Shown here one piece after another: positions 45,988 to 56,132 of a stretch of 64,000 nt of DNA (its first letter is position 1; each line of letters starts with the position of its first letter). The stretch covers positions 496,001 to 560,000 of the forward strand of contig JAPTOF010000029.1 of NCBI GenBank assembly GCA_028554755.1. Direction: 5' to 3'. A model generated the notes under the pieces. That model was given only the letters and a program-made list of their open reading frames with translations. It did no database searches and was not told where the DNA came from. Both the position numbers and the translations under genes were made by a program. The DNA comes from Cordia subcordata. Lineage: Eukaryota > Streptophyta > Magnoliopsida > Boraginales > Cordiaceae.

Positions 45988-46740
45988 CTAACATCCTTGA
46001 CACACACTTAGGAACATGCAACTCTTCAATTAATTCCACCTTAGCTGGGTCAACTTGAATATAACTAGATGAAACTATATGACCTAATGCTATCCCTTGT
46101 TGCACCATGAAGTGGGATTTCTCCCAACTCAACACTAAGTTCTTCTTCATACATCAGTCTAGGACTATAGAGAGGTGACTCAAGCACTCTTCAAAACTAT
46201 CACCAAAGACTGAGAAATCATCCACAAATATCTCTAAATACCTCTTAATCATGTCACTAAAAATGACCATCATATACCTGTAGAAAGTCGCTAGGGCATT
46301 ACAAAGACCGAAAGGCATTCTCCTATAGGCAAAAGTGCCAAAGGGGGAAGTAAAGGTGGTCTTCTCTTGGTCCTCGGGAAACACAGGGATCTGATTATAA
46401 CCCGAATAGCCATCTAGAAAACAATAGTAGCCATGCCCAACCACTCTATCTAAAATCTGATCTAGAAAAGGCAATGGGAAATGATCCTTCCTAGTTTTAG
46501 AGTTGAGCTTCCTATAACCAATACAAACTCTCCATCCCGTGGGAGTGTGTGCAGAGATAAGCTCTCCTCTCTCATTTTCCACAACCGTGATCCCGGACTT
46601 CTTAGGGACAACTTGAACCGGGCTAACCCACTCACTATTGAAGATCGGATAGATAATTCCTGCATCTAAAAGCTTAATGATCTTTTTCTTAACTACTTCA
46701 CTTATGTGTGGGTTTAGCCTCCTTTGTATCTCCCTAGAAG
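45988..46740 (-). pseudogene. Reverse transcriptase of E_L, N-terminal and core part
   Basis: The minus-strand frame 46582-46154 reads the RT palm: 'GWRVCIGYRKLNSKTRKDHF', then 'FLDGYSGYNQI' with Asp56 of this piece, 'MPFGLCNALATF' and 'FVDDFSVFGD' (Asp121-Asp122). It ends at a TGA where E_R has CGA (Arg), a CpG-type change. The region to 46740 holds the preceding connection from protease to RT with stops. The right-hand copy of the copia target duplication (CTAAC) is at 45988-45992. Confidence 0.85.
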
Positions 46741-48170
46741 AAATGGCTCAATCCTCAAGGTGAATACGAATACCACTCAAATCATTAATTTTCCACCCTA
46801 TAGCCTTTCTATGTTTCCTAAGAACATCTAAGAGACACTCATCTTGCTCACTAGAAAGATCGGAAGTAATGATGACAGGAAGGGGTTTGAGCTCTAAAGA
46901 AGGATTAGGCTCCACCAAGGGGGACTTAACCTCAACATCATCAACAGGAACATCAATAGAATCGAGACTAGAAGGATTAACCTCAAGTGACTTATCAGTC
47001 AAATGGCTCTCCAACAAGGAAGTAGAAGCTACACATTTCCGCTATAAGGTGTCTAAATCAAAGCTATACATCAATTCTTCAAATTTCTTCAAATCTTCTC
47101 TATCGGTCATAGCTCTCTCTACAAGATCCTCAACAAAAGAATCAATCACACAAACTCTAAAGCACTCTTTTCCATCTTCTCCTCCTATACTATCCCTATT
47201 CACCGCCTCGGCAACCTTCATAGTGGATCTCAAATTCCTAAATTTTTTCTCCAATAACCCTGACCTACAATGAATAATGGCATCTGCAGTGGCAAGGAAA
47301 GGTTGATCTAGAAGAATGGGTGTCGAATGTCTAAAGTCATGTCCCGAGTCTATATCTAACACTATAAAGTCCACAAGGTACGAACTCACCTACATATACC
47401 ATAACATCCGCTATCACACCCCTAAGTCTACACTCAGACCTAATAGCTAGCTGACGAGTAACATGTGTAAGGGACAACTCACCTAGACCTAGTCACTAAT
47501 AAATGGAGTAGGGAAGGAGATTCATACTAGATCCTAAATCTAACAAGCCATGATCAATCTTGGTCTCTTGGATCCTACAAGGAATGGTGAAAGCTCCGGG
47601 GTCACTCATCTTGGGCGGGAAGCCCGAAGTACAAATACTACTCACTTTGTCCATAAGCCTCACCTTTTTAGGAATGTTCAATGATCTACGCTTTCTTGTA
47701 CAAAGATCCTTAAAGAACTTAGAATAGGAGGAGATAGAAAGGATCGCATCTATCAAAGAAAGATTGACCTTAAGGTCCTTAAGATGCTCTAAAACCTTGA
47801 AAAACCTAGAATCCTCACTAGGTGTAGGCCTCTCTAAGATGGATGGAAAGGGAACTCTAGGCTCAATACCTCTAGACACATAGGAATCAATAATAGGCTC
47901 ATTTCCCTCCCAATATGGGTGGGAAGTACTACTCTCTCCATGGTCTCTAATAGGCTTAACCCTCTCAACAAGACCCTCTCTAGAATCCCTCTCAATAGGA
48001 CTACTATATGACTCTCTAGACTCGGAAGGACCACTAGGTGCAAGCACTGTAAAGTCAACTCTTACCCTATTATCCACTACCCTACCACTCCTAAAAATGT
48101 AGACGGCCTTAGCCTGGGCCTGAGGGGGATAAGTGGTATCAGTGGAGGAATAGGACTAGACTCTGGGGTG
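46741..48170 (-). pseudogene. Protease region of E_L
   Basis: Minus-strand open pieces are 48077-47496, 47389-47042 and 47017-46748. The first ends with the aspartic protease motif 'LLDLGSSMNLLPYSIY', which keeps D-L-G-S. The second carries 'VDFIVLDIDSGHD', 'PILLDQPFLATADAII' and 'CRSGLLEKKFRNLRSTMKV' of the protease C-terminal half. The third is the acidic spacer before RT. Stops separate them; otherwise they are collinear with the 556-residue frame of E_R. Confidence 0.85.
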
Positions 48171-48613
48171 CACCTCTGGTTAAGAAGGCAACTTCCCAGG
48201 GTCTCTAGCGCTCAACTATACAGCAATTTGTCCTAATTGTGTCTCAAACCTAGCCATCTGCTGCCTATAGCTAGCCATTTCTTACCTATTATCAGCTAAC
48301 TCCTACTGTTGACTAGCTAATGCCTGCTGCTGATTATGAATAAATTGCATTAACTTTATCACATCATTGCTAGGAGTTTGGCTACTAGAGGAAGCAGGTA
48401 AAGCCTGAGGTTGAGGAGCACTAATGAGATGGGGCTGATTAACATGATAGAAACCTGGGGGATATTGAGGACGAGGTCACTGTTGAGGTGGAATTTGAGG
48501 ATGTGAACTAGACTCATGCTAGCCTTATCTCCATGAAAATTTTGGGTTGTACCTCCAACTCGGATTGTATGTGTTCGAGTATGGATTATACTCACGAGAA
48601 TAACCTTGTGTGG
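48171..48613 (-). pseudogene. gag C-terminal linker of E_L
   Basis: This Gln- and Pro-rich linker sequence on the minus strand matches E_R 56133-56520. It ends at TGTGG (48609-48613), the left target duplication of E_R. The sequence resumes at 59742. Confidence 0.75.
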
Positions 48614-50499
48614 TGGTGTCGTCTTTCGAGTGCAAGCTCTAAAAGACCCGCAAGCGTACGGATCGTGCAATATAGTGTATACAAGTACGGGTGTCGAACC
48701 ACAGGGAGGCATGAATAATGTGGGTGAATTCTATGCTTGTGCCAAAAAGAAAGATCTAAAATAGGCATATTTTTTTTCGGGTTTTGGATTATCGGGAGCT
48801 CTAGGTAAAGAAAATAAAACTAAACCAGAAATATGAAAAATGAGAGCACAAGTTGGTCAAGAGGGAACTAACACTTGAGAAGGGGTTAGGGTGACTTCGA
48901 CTTATGAATGGGTAATTCTATACTCAAATGCTATGGGATTAAGGGATGATGGCTAACTATCATGAGTGCTTTTAACTAGGTTGCTAGTTAATATCCTAAT
49001 TTCCCTCTAGGACTCGGTGCGGGTCCGTCCTCAGGCGGCGCCTCCTAGAGCTGCGGCGTGGTCCTTATGACCTAGGGCCTCAAGAGTGACTAACTAACTT
49101 CCTAGGTGGCTTAGAATGAATTTACCTTAGTACCTAAACCTTTGGCTGGATTTAAAGCCAAGACCTAGTGTTGCTAAGGTCGACTAAACCTATCCGAAAA
49201 CCTATTAGCTGGATTTAAAGCCAAAGGAGACTCAACCTAGACTAGCCCTCAATTATACTTCGTCATTCTAAGGTCACTACAGCAAGATTTGACTTGCTAG
49301 TGCGTTCATACATGTTCAAGGCCAAGGTGCGAGTGAATAATGGAACCTATTCAACTACCAAACATCGTCATGTTCAGTTCACACCATTAGAAATAATTAA
49401 CGACCAACACGTATGCGTTACTGAAGTTATGCTCGTTACTAGGCATACAAATATACATATAGACATGAATAAAAGCATTACCTACTTCATAGCATCAACA
49501 TATAAACACATAGACATGATTATAACATGGATTAGATGTGTTTAGTAACAAACAAACTTCAATTTATTCACATGTTACTTATCTAGGCATTTTATCAAAC
49601 ACTTAGACATGAATGAGAAAATACCCATTTGAACACGAAAATTCAAAACATGTATGTATATACAGCTGTCATATCCCATATCATAAGAGTATATAGTTAA
49701 CCCATTACATAAGTTAAATCACCCTATACAATTCTACTTAATCATAATAGGAAATAGAATGAAAGAGAGATAATGAAGCTTCCCTTTCATCCTAGCTAAT
49801 CTTGTACAAAGCTTTTGAGCAAACTTGATTCCAAAATGTTTGAACCCTCCAAATCAAGCTTGGTTCTTAGTGAGAAATGTGTGAAAAGTGTGTGTGAAGT
49901 GGGTGGGATCTAGGGTTAAGTGTGTGAGAATTTTAGGTGTGAAGTGCGTGTTATTCTTCCAAAAAGTCCTCTTCCTTTTTGCAGAATCGGGCCCTATTTA
50001 TATGTTCTCAGCATATTGCCTAGGTCGACCGGCCTTTAGACCTTGCTCGACCGGCTTTTTAATGATGCTCTCTGGACTAGCTGGTCCACCTAGCCAATCG
50101 ATCGGCTCTGGAGGGGTGGTCGTCCGGCTATTTTTGGCACATCTGTGGAGTGGCCAGTCGACCTAGCCGGTTGACCGGCTCTTTTTCCTTGGTCGTCCGG
50201 CTGACTTTCTTCCTCCATTCTTTGTCTTTTCAGCCTCTGGTTTTCTCTCTTAGACCTGTTCATTTCCCATCTTCATCACCTTTCATCGTCCAATCTTGAT
50301 CTTAACCCAAAGTTCACCTAAATCATTGAAAACAAGCAATTAGTGTAGCAATTTGTCTCTTAAACTCGATATGCACATTTGTTTACGCTTAAGCCTATTC
50401 TTATCAAAAGCACTACACTAATGCATCATTATGAGCACTCAACACTTCTAAAATATAGGTAAATGACAATGCAAACATACACAAAAACACAACACGTCA
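48614..50499 (-). repeat. 3' LTR of E_R
   Basis: It is 1886 bp, read on the minus strand from TGACGTGTTG (50499) to GACGACACCA (48614). Promoter palindromes are at 50020-50185 and a reversed TATA near 49993-50000. The perfect hairpin TTGGCTTTAAATCCAGCCAA is at 49142-49161 and the intact GC-rich block at 49010-49090. Confidence 0.9.
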
Positions 50500-51905
50500 A
50501 CACCCCCAAACCTTCTCCTTGCTTGTCCTCAAGCAAGCCCAATCTTAAATTTTATCTCCAAAGTTGATACGATGGATTGCCTAAAGGATTGACTCTCTAT
50601 CAAAGTTAGTCTAAGAAGCATAAAGGGGGCATTTCTATTGTGGAGAGATCCCCAAATCTCTTTGAATCCTCCCCCTACTCATAAGGGGTCTCGTTCCTTG
50701 TAGGAATTTCCCGAGTAGCCAATCCACCACCAGCCTAGGATTTTAACTTAAGCACTCGGGATGTTGATATTTCGTGCTCCCTCAACTAGCATGGCCTCCC
50801 CAATATGCACCAAGCCTCAAAGACAAGAAGAGAGAATATACAAACACAATGGCTTATAAAAAGCCTTATTCACGTATTTACAAAGATGATAACTTGTGCT
50901 AAGTTGACATTGTGTCACTTATACACTTATTCACTAACTTTTTGGTGCCTTTAGCTTTTCCTCTTTTTCACTTCATTTTATATATATATATATATTTTTG
51001 CACCTTTTTGCCTTTTTCATTTTTTTTTTTTGAACTTTTAATGCTTTGTATTGTATTCACAAAAAGAAAGAAAACGAAAGGCTTAGGCACATCAACAAGA
51101 ACCAATCAAGGAAGGGGCACTCACATCAACAACCTTTTTCCAACACTCTTCCTACCAAGCTATGGGGTGGCTACAATGGTTATTCTTTCAAGGTTCTCAC
51201 TCCCCACAACTTTGAAGGGCATCCCCTCCAAGACTTAGTTTTCGAACCACTCTATTCATTTCCCCACAATGCCTCTTATCTTCATAAATCAATATAGTCA
51301 ATCACAAAAGCCAACACAATGATCAACAAAGAAATAAATGACTCTATATGCATCAAAATTGAAAAATTTTCACTATTTTTAAACGCAGAATGCAAACTGC
51401 CCTAAGCAAGATATATAACAAAAAAACCAAACTCCCACACCCCCAAACCTAAACTTTTCTTGTCCTTAAGCAAAAAGATCAAAGCACAAAAACAGGCAAA
51501 TCATCATTACAAAACAAGTAAGGGTGGTTGGGATAGGGTGTAAACATGGGGAACAAGTGGAGAAAGGATAGATACAACTTTGCATTTTCTTCAAAGCTTT
51601 CCATGCCAATGATAAATCACCATACTACTAATCTTGTGACTCACAATTCATAAACTCTCACAAAGAAAACAAGATTAGTAGCATTGCCTATGCATACTTA
51701 CATTGGCATGTTCAATAATGAGCAGTGGTGTATCTTATGGGACAAAGGATTGGGATTCAACACTTTGGTTTGGGTGCAAGAAAGATAAAAGAAAGAAAAT
51801 AAAAAGAGAAGAAAGTGAAACAAATGCAAAACTGCAAAATTGAACCTAGGTTGCCTCCTAGTAGCGCTAACCACCAAGCCGTCAGCCAAGCAAACACCAA
51901 CTCAT
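50500..51905 (-). mobile_element. 3' non-coding region of E_R
   Basis: The reversed polypurine tract is at 50500-50522 and a reversed internal polypurine-like copy at about 51438-51460. A short TA tract is at 50980-50995. The reversed 'gcgctactaggaggcaacc' signature is at 51855-51875. The hydrophobic frame at 50912-51238 is a product of the TA/T-rich tract and is not conserved. No env gene. Confidence 0.75.
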
Positions 51906-52006
51906 CTTCAACTTCCATAGATGGGATCCTAAAGCATTAAAACCTCTACACGAGCCATGCTCGGATCATATGCGTGCTTCAGGCGTTGCCCATTCACCGT
52001 CAACTC

Positions 52007-53308
52007 TCAGCCATCCTTCAAGTCTTTAATCTTGACTGCTCCGGAAGGATAGGTAACCATCACCTCATATGGACCATCCCATCTTGTCTTAAGCTTACCT
52101 GGAAAGAGTTTCAATCGTGAGTTAAACAACCAAACTTTATCGGAGGGAGAAAATGATTTCTTAATAATGTGTTTATCATGAATTCTCTTCATCCTATCCT
52201 TATAAAGCTTGGCATTCTCGTACGCCTCAAATCTAAGCTCTTCTAATTCCGCTAGGTCTAGCTTCCTTTTCTCACCTGCTCTTGCGAAGTCAAAATTTAG
52301 GGCTTTGATTGCCCAATAAGCTCTATGCTCTAGTTCTACCGGCAAGTGACAAGCTTTACCATAAACCAATCTATATGGAGACATATCAATGGGAGTCTTA
52401 AAGGCGGTACGGTAGGCCCACAAAGCATCATTTAGCCTAATAGACCAATCTCTTCTATCGGGCCTAACCCTTTTCTCTAAAATGTGCTTGATCTCTCTAT
52501 TGGATACCTCTACTTGTCCACTAGTTTGCGGGTGATAAGGAGTGGCTACCTTATGGGTGACCGAATATCTTCTCAACAAGGCCTCTAAAGTCCTATGGCG
52601 AAAATGCAAACCCCCATCACTAATTAAGACCCTAGGGACTCTAAATCTAGAGAAAATGTTTTCTTTAATAAACTTAACCACTACCCTATGGTCATTAGTG
52701 TGTGTAGGAATAGCCTCAACCCATTTGGACACATAATCAATGGCCACTAAAATGTATTGGTTCCCAAAGGAAGGTGGAAATGGACCCATGAAGTTTATAC
52801 CCCAAACATCAAACAACCCACAAGGAAGAATAGGGGATAAAGGCATCATGTTTCTCCTAAAGATGGATCCGGATTGTTGACATCTAAAACACTTCTTGCA
52901 ATATTCTTGGGCATCCTTAATGAGAGAAGGCCGAAATAGTCCACTTTGCAAGACCTTCGCGGCGGTCTTCTTCCCACTAAAATGACCCCCACCCTCCTCA
53001 TCATGACACATGCTCAAAACGCTCTCAAACTCATCCTCAGGCACATACCGGCAAATCATTTGATCCGCACACACTTTGAAATGATAGGGATCCTCCCAAA
53101 AGAAATGCCTAACTTGTGCTAGGAACCTATCTTTTTCTCTTTTCTCCCAATGGGAAGGAAAACGCCATGTGCCAAGATAATTTGACAATATGAGCAAACC
53201 AAGGTGTGTGATGAGAGACGACAAATAATTGTTCATTGGGGAATGAATCATGAAAAGGAGATGTATCACTAGAAGACTCGCTAACAAGAAGGGAAAGATG
53301 ATCCGCAA
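52007..53308 (-). CDS. Integrase of E_R
   Basis: An open frame of 433 residues; the first 40 or so are out of register with the family because of an upstream frameshift. The zinc-binding part has His102, His109, Cys140 and Cys143. In the catalytic core, Asn172 in 'WGINFMGPF' replaces the first catalytic Asp (E_L and E2 keep Asp); Asp231 ('LISDGG') and Glu267 ('SGQVEVSN') keep D-35-E spacing. The C-terminal part has '[14 protein letters not shown]', '[20 protein letters not shown]' and the GPY motif (about 408-416). It stops at a TGA after 'LKDG', though 'KHAYDPSMARVEVLML' is still readable beyond. Strand transfer is probably lost because of Asn172. Confidence 0.9.
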   Translation of the reverse strand: MRIIFPFLLASLLVIHLLFMIHSPMNNYLSSLITHLGLLILSNYLGTWRFPSHWEKREKDRFLAQVRHFFWEDPYHFKVCADQMICRYVPEDEFESVLSMCHDEEGGGHFSGKKTAAKVLQSGLFRPSLIKDAQEYCKKCFRCQQSGSIFRRNMMPLSPILPCGLFDVWGINFMGPFPPSFGNQYILVAIDYVSKWVEAIPTHTNDHRVVVKFIKENIFSRFRVPRVLISDGGLHFRHRTLEALLRRYSVTHKVATPYHPQTSGQVEVSNREIKHILEKRVRPDRRDWSIRLNDALWAYRTAFKTPIDMSPYRLVYGKACHLPVELEHRAYWAIKALNFDFARAGEKRKLDLAELEELRFEAYENAKLYKDRMKRIHDKHIIKKSFSPSDKVWLFNSRLKLFPGKLKTRWDGPYEVMVTYPSGAVKIKDLKDG

Positions 53309-54461
53309 CTAATTTTTCTCTACCCTTCTTATCCCGAATTTCTATGTCAAACTCTTGAAGGAGGAGCAACCACCTAATCAAGTGAGGCTTAGATTCTTTC
53401 TTAGACAACTAATACTTAAATGCCACATGATCAGTGTAGACAATAAATTTGGACCCTAGGATGTATGACCTAAACTTGTCAAGGGAGAAAACTATTGCTA
53501 GAAGCTCTTTTTTCATAGTGGTATAATTCTTTTGTGCTTCATCAAGAGTCTTGCTAGCATAGTACACAACATGGGGCAACTTATCCTTCCTTTGACCTAA
53601 AACAACTCCTATTGCATAATCGGATGCATCACACATAACTTCAAATGGGAGACTGTAGTTAGGTGGCTAAATAATTGGGGATGTAGACAATAAGGATTTA
53701 AGCCTATTGAAAGCTCTAACACATTCATCATCAAAGTCAAAAGGGACATCTTGTGCTAGGAGCCTAGACAAGGGGCGTGCAATGCGACTAAAATCCTTAA
53801 TGAATCTACGGTAAAATCCTGCTTGCCCTAGAAAAGATCTAACATCCTTGACACACTTAGGGACAGGCAACTTTTCAATTAATTCTACCTTAGTTGGGTC
53901 AACTTGAATTCCACTAGATGATACAACATGACCCAACACTATCCCTCGTTGCACCATGAAGTGGGATTTCTCCCAACTTAACACTAGATTCTTCTCCACA
54001 CATCGGTCTAAGACTAAAGAGAGATGACTCAAGCACTCATCAAAACTATCTCCAAAGACTGAGAAATCATCCATGAAAGTCTCTAAATGTCTCTCAATCA
54101 TGTCACTAAAAATGGCCATCATACATCTCTGAAAAGTCGCTGGGGCATTACAAAGACCAAAGGGCATTCTCCTATAAGCAAAAGTACCATAGGAACAAGT
54201 AAAGGTGGTCTTCTCCTGGTCCTAGGAAAACACAGGGATCTGGTTATAACCCGAATAGCCATCTAGAAAACAATAGTAGCTATGCCCAGCTACTCTATCT
54301 AAGATCTGGTCTAGAAAAGGCAATAGGAAATGATCCTTCCTAGTTTCGGAGTTGAGCTTCCTATAGTCAATACAAACTCTCCATCCTGTGGGAGTACGTG
54401 TAGGGATAAGCTCTCCTATCTCATTCTCAACAACCGTGATCCCGGACTTCTTAGAGACAAC
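53309..54461 (-). pseudogene. RT and RNase H of E_R (interrupted)
   Basis: In minus-strand order: the RT start up to a TAG inside the 'VFP-DQEKTTF' segment (about 54222), then 54167-53667 with 'MPFGLCNAPATFQ' and 'FMDDFSVFGD' (catalytic Asp pair near 54066-54077). A TAG in 'II-PPNY' follows (about 53669), then the RNase H piece 53636-53409 ('MCDASDYAIGVVLGQRKD', 'VYTDH'), a further TAG at 53409, and the linker 53408-53127 ('[19 protein letters not shown]'). An extra T at about 53180 relative to E_L shifts the frame into the integrase. Catalytic residues of RT remain. Confidence 0.9.
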
Positions 54462-56132
54462 TTAGACCGGGCTAACCCACTCACTATTGGAGATCGGATA
54501 AATAATGCCTGCATCTAAAAGCTTAATGATCTCTTTCTTAACTACTTCGCTCATGTGTGGGTTTAGCCACCTTTGCATTTCCCTAGAAGGAATGGCTCCA
54601 TCCTCAAGGTGAATACGATGCATGCAAACCGAAGGTTTTATACCTCTCAAATCATCAATTTTCCACCCTCTAGCCTTCCTATGTTTCCTAAGGACCTTTA
54701 AGAGACGCTCCTCATGCTCACTAGAAAGATCGGAAGCTTTGATGACCGAAAGGGTCTCACTAGAGCCTAGGAATGCATACTTCAAATGATCGGGAAGGGG
54801 TTTGAACTCTAAAGAAGGGCTAGGCTCAACCAAGGGGGACTTAACCTCAACATCATTAATGGGGACATCACTAGAAATGAGACTAGAAGGATTAACCTTA
54901 AGTGACTTATTAGTCAAATGGATCTCAATCAAGGAAGTAGAAGCTATACATTTCCTCTCTAAGGTCTCCAAATCAAAACTAGACATCAATTCCTCAAATT
55001 TCTTCAATTCTTCTCCATCAATCGTAGTCTTCTCTATAAGATCCTCAATGCAAGAATCAATCACATCCACCCTAAAGCACTCTTCCTTATCCTTTCCTCC
55101 TATACTAGCCCTATTCACCACCTCTGCAACCTTCATAGTGGATCTCAAATTCCCAAATTTCATCTCCAATACCCCCGACCTGCAATGGATAATGGCATCT
55201 GTTGTGGAAAGGAAGGGGCGACCTAGAAGAATGGGTGTAAAATGTCTAGAGTCATGTCCCGAATCCATATCTAACACTATGAAGTCAACAGGGTACACAA
55301 ACTTACCTACCTGGACCATAACGTCCTTTATCACACCCCTAGGTCTACGCTCAGACCTATCAGGTAGCTGAAGAGTAACATGTGTAGGAGACAACTCACC
55401 TAGACCTAGCTGTTGATAGACAGAGTAGGGAATGAGATTCACACTAGATCGTAAATCTAATAAGGTGTGATCAGTCTGGGTCTCACGGATCCTACAAGGA
55501 ATGGTGAAGGCTCCGGGGTCACTCATCTTGGGCGGAAGGCTCGAAGTACAAATACTACTCACCTTCTCCGTAAGTCTCACCTTCTTAGGAATGTTCGATG
55601 ACCTACGTTTCCTTGTACAAAGATCCTTAAAGAATTTAGAATAAGAGGGGATGGAAATGATCGCATCTATCAAAGGAAGATTGACCTTAAGGTCCTTAAG
55701 GTGCTCTAAAACCTTGAAGAACCTAGAATCCTCACTAGGTGTAGGCCTCTCTAAGACGGATGGAAAGGGAACTCTAGGCTCTATACCTCTAGATTCATGG
55801 GAGTCATCAATAGGCTCTTTTCCCTCCCGATGTGGGCAGGAAGTACTACTCTCTCCATGATCTCTAATGGGTTTATCTCTCTCAACAGGACCTTCTCTAG
55901 AATTTTCCTCAACAGGGCTACCATGTGGTGCTCTAGACTCGGAAGGACTACTAGGTGCAAGCACTGCAAAGTCAACTCCTACCCTATTATCCACTACCCG
56001 ACCGCTCCTAAGAGTGGTGACGACCTTAGCCTGGGCTTGAGGGGGATAAATGGTATCGGTGGAGGAATAGGCCTGGACTCTAAGGTTCACCTTCGACTGA
56101 GAAGGCAATTTCCCGGGGTCTCTGGCGCTCAA
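54462..56132 (-). CDS. Protease and RT N-terminal segment of E_R
   Basis: An open frame of 556 residues. Residues 1-200 are a charged Ser/Pro/Glu-rich linker with 'LCTRKRRSSNIPKKVRL'. The protease follows: 'LLDLRSSVNLIPY' has Asp226, but Arg228 replaces the Gly of the family's DLGS (E_L and E_M have Gly). 'VDFIVLDMDSGHD', 'PILLGRPFLSTTDAII' and 'LEMKFGNLRSTMKV' come next. After an acidic spacer, the RT start 'EVVKKEIIKLLDAGIIYPIS' and 'SEWVSPV' ends in TAA where CAA is expected. The Gly-to-Arg change at the active site probably disables the protease. The 189-residue frame on the other strand (54802-55371) is its shadow. Confidence 0.85.
   Translation of the reverse strand: MSARDPGKLPSQSKVNLRVQAYSSTDTIYPPQAQAKVVTTLRSGRVVDNRVGVDFAVLAPSSPSESRAPHGSPVEENSREGPVERDKPIRDHGESSTSCPHREGKEPIDDSHESRGIEPRVPFPSVLERPTPSEDSRFFKVLEHLKDLKVNLPLIDAIISIPSYSKFFKDLCTRKRRSSNIPKKVRLTEKVSSICTSSLPPKMSDPGAFTIPCRIRETQTDHTLLDLRSSVNLIPYSVYQQLGLGELSPTHVTLQLPDRSERRPRGVIKDVMVQVGKFVYPVDFIVLDMDSGHDSRHFTPILLGRPFLSTTDAIIHCRSGVLEMKFGNLRSTMKVAEVVNRASIGGKDKEECFRVDVIDSCIEDLIEKTTIDGEELKKFEELMSSFDLETLERKCIASTSLIEIHLTNKSLKVNPSSLISSDVPINDVEVKSPLVEPSPSLEFKPLPDHLKYAFLGSSETLSVIKASDLSSEHEERLLKVLRKHRKARGWKIDDLRGIKPSVCMHRIHLEDGAIPSREMQRWLNPHMSEVVKKEIIKLLDAGIIYPISNSEWVSPV

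Noticed and set aside
50912..51238. Hydrophobic frame that could look like an env or membrane protein after integrase
   Set aside because: The hydrophobic part is translated TA/T-rich repeat. The matching region of E_L (33913-34128) differs in length with its microsatellite, so there is no conserved protein.
54802..55371. 189-residue plus-strand frame
   Set aside because: It is the antisense shadow of the 556-residue protease frame of E_R and has no independent support.
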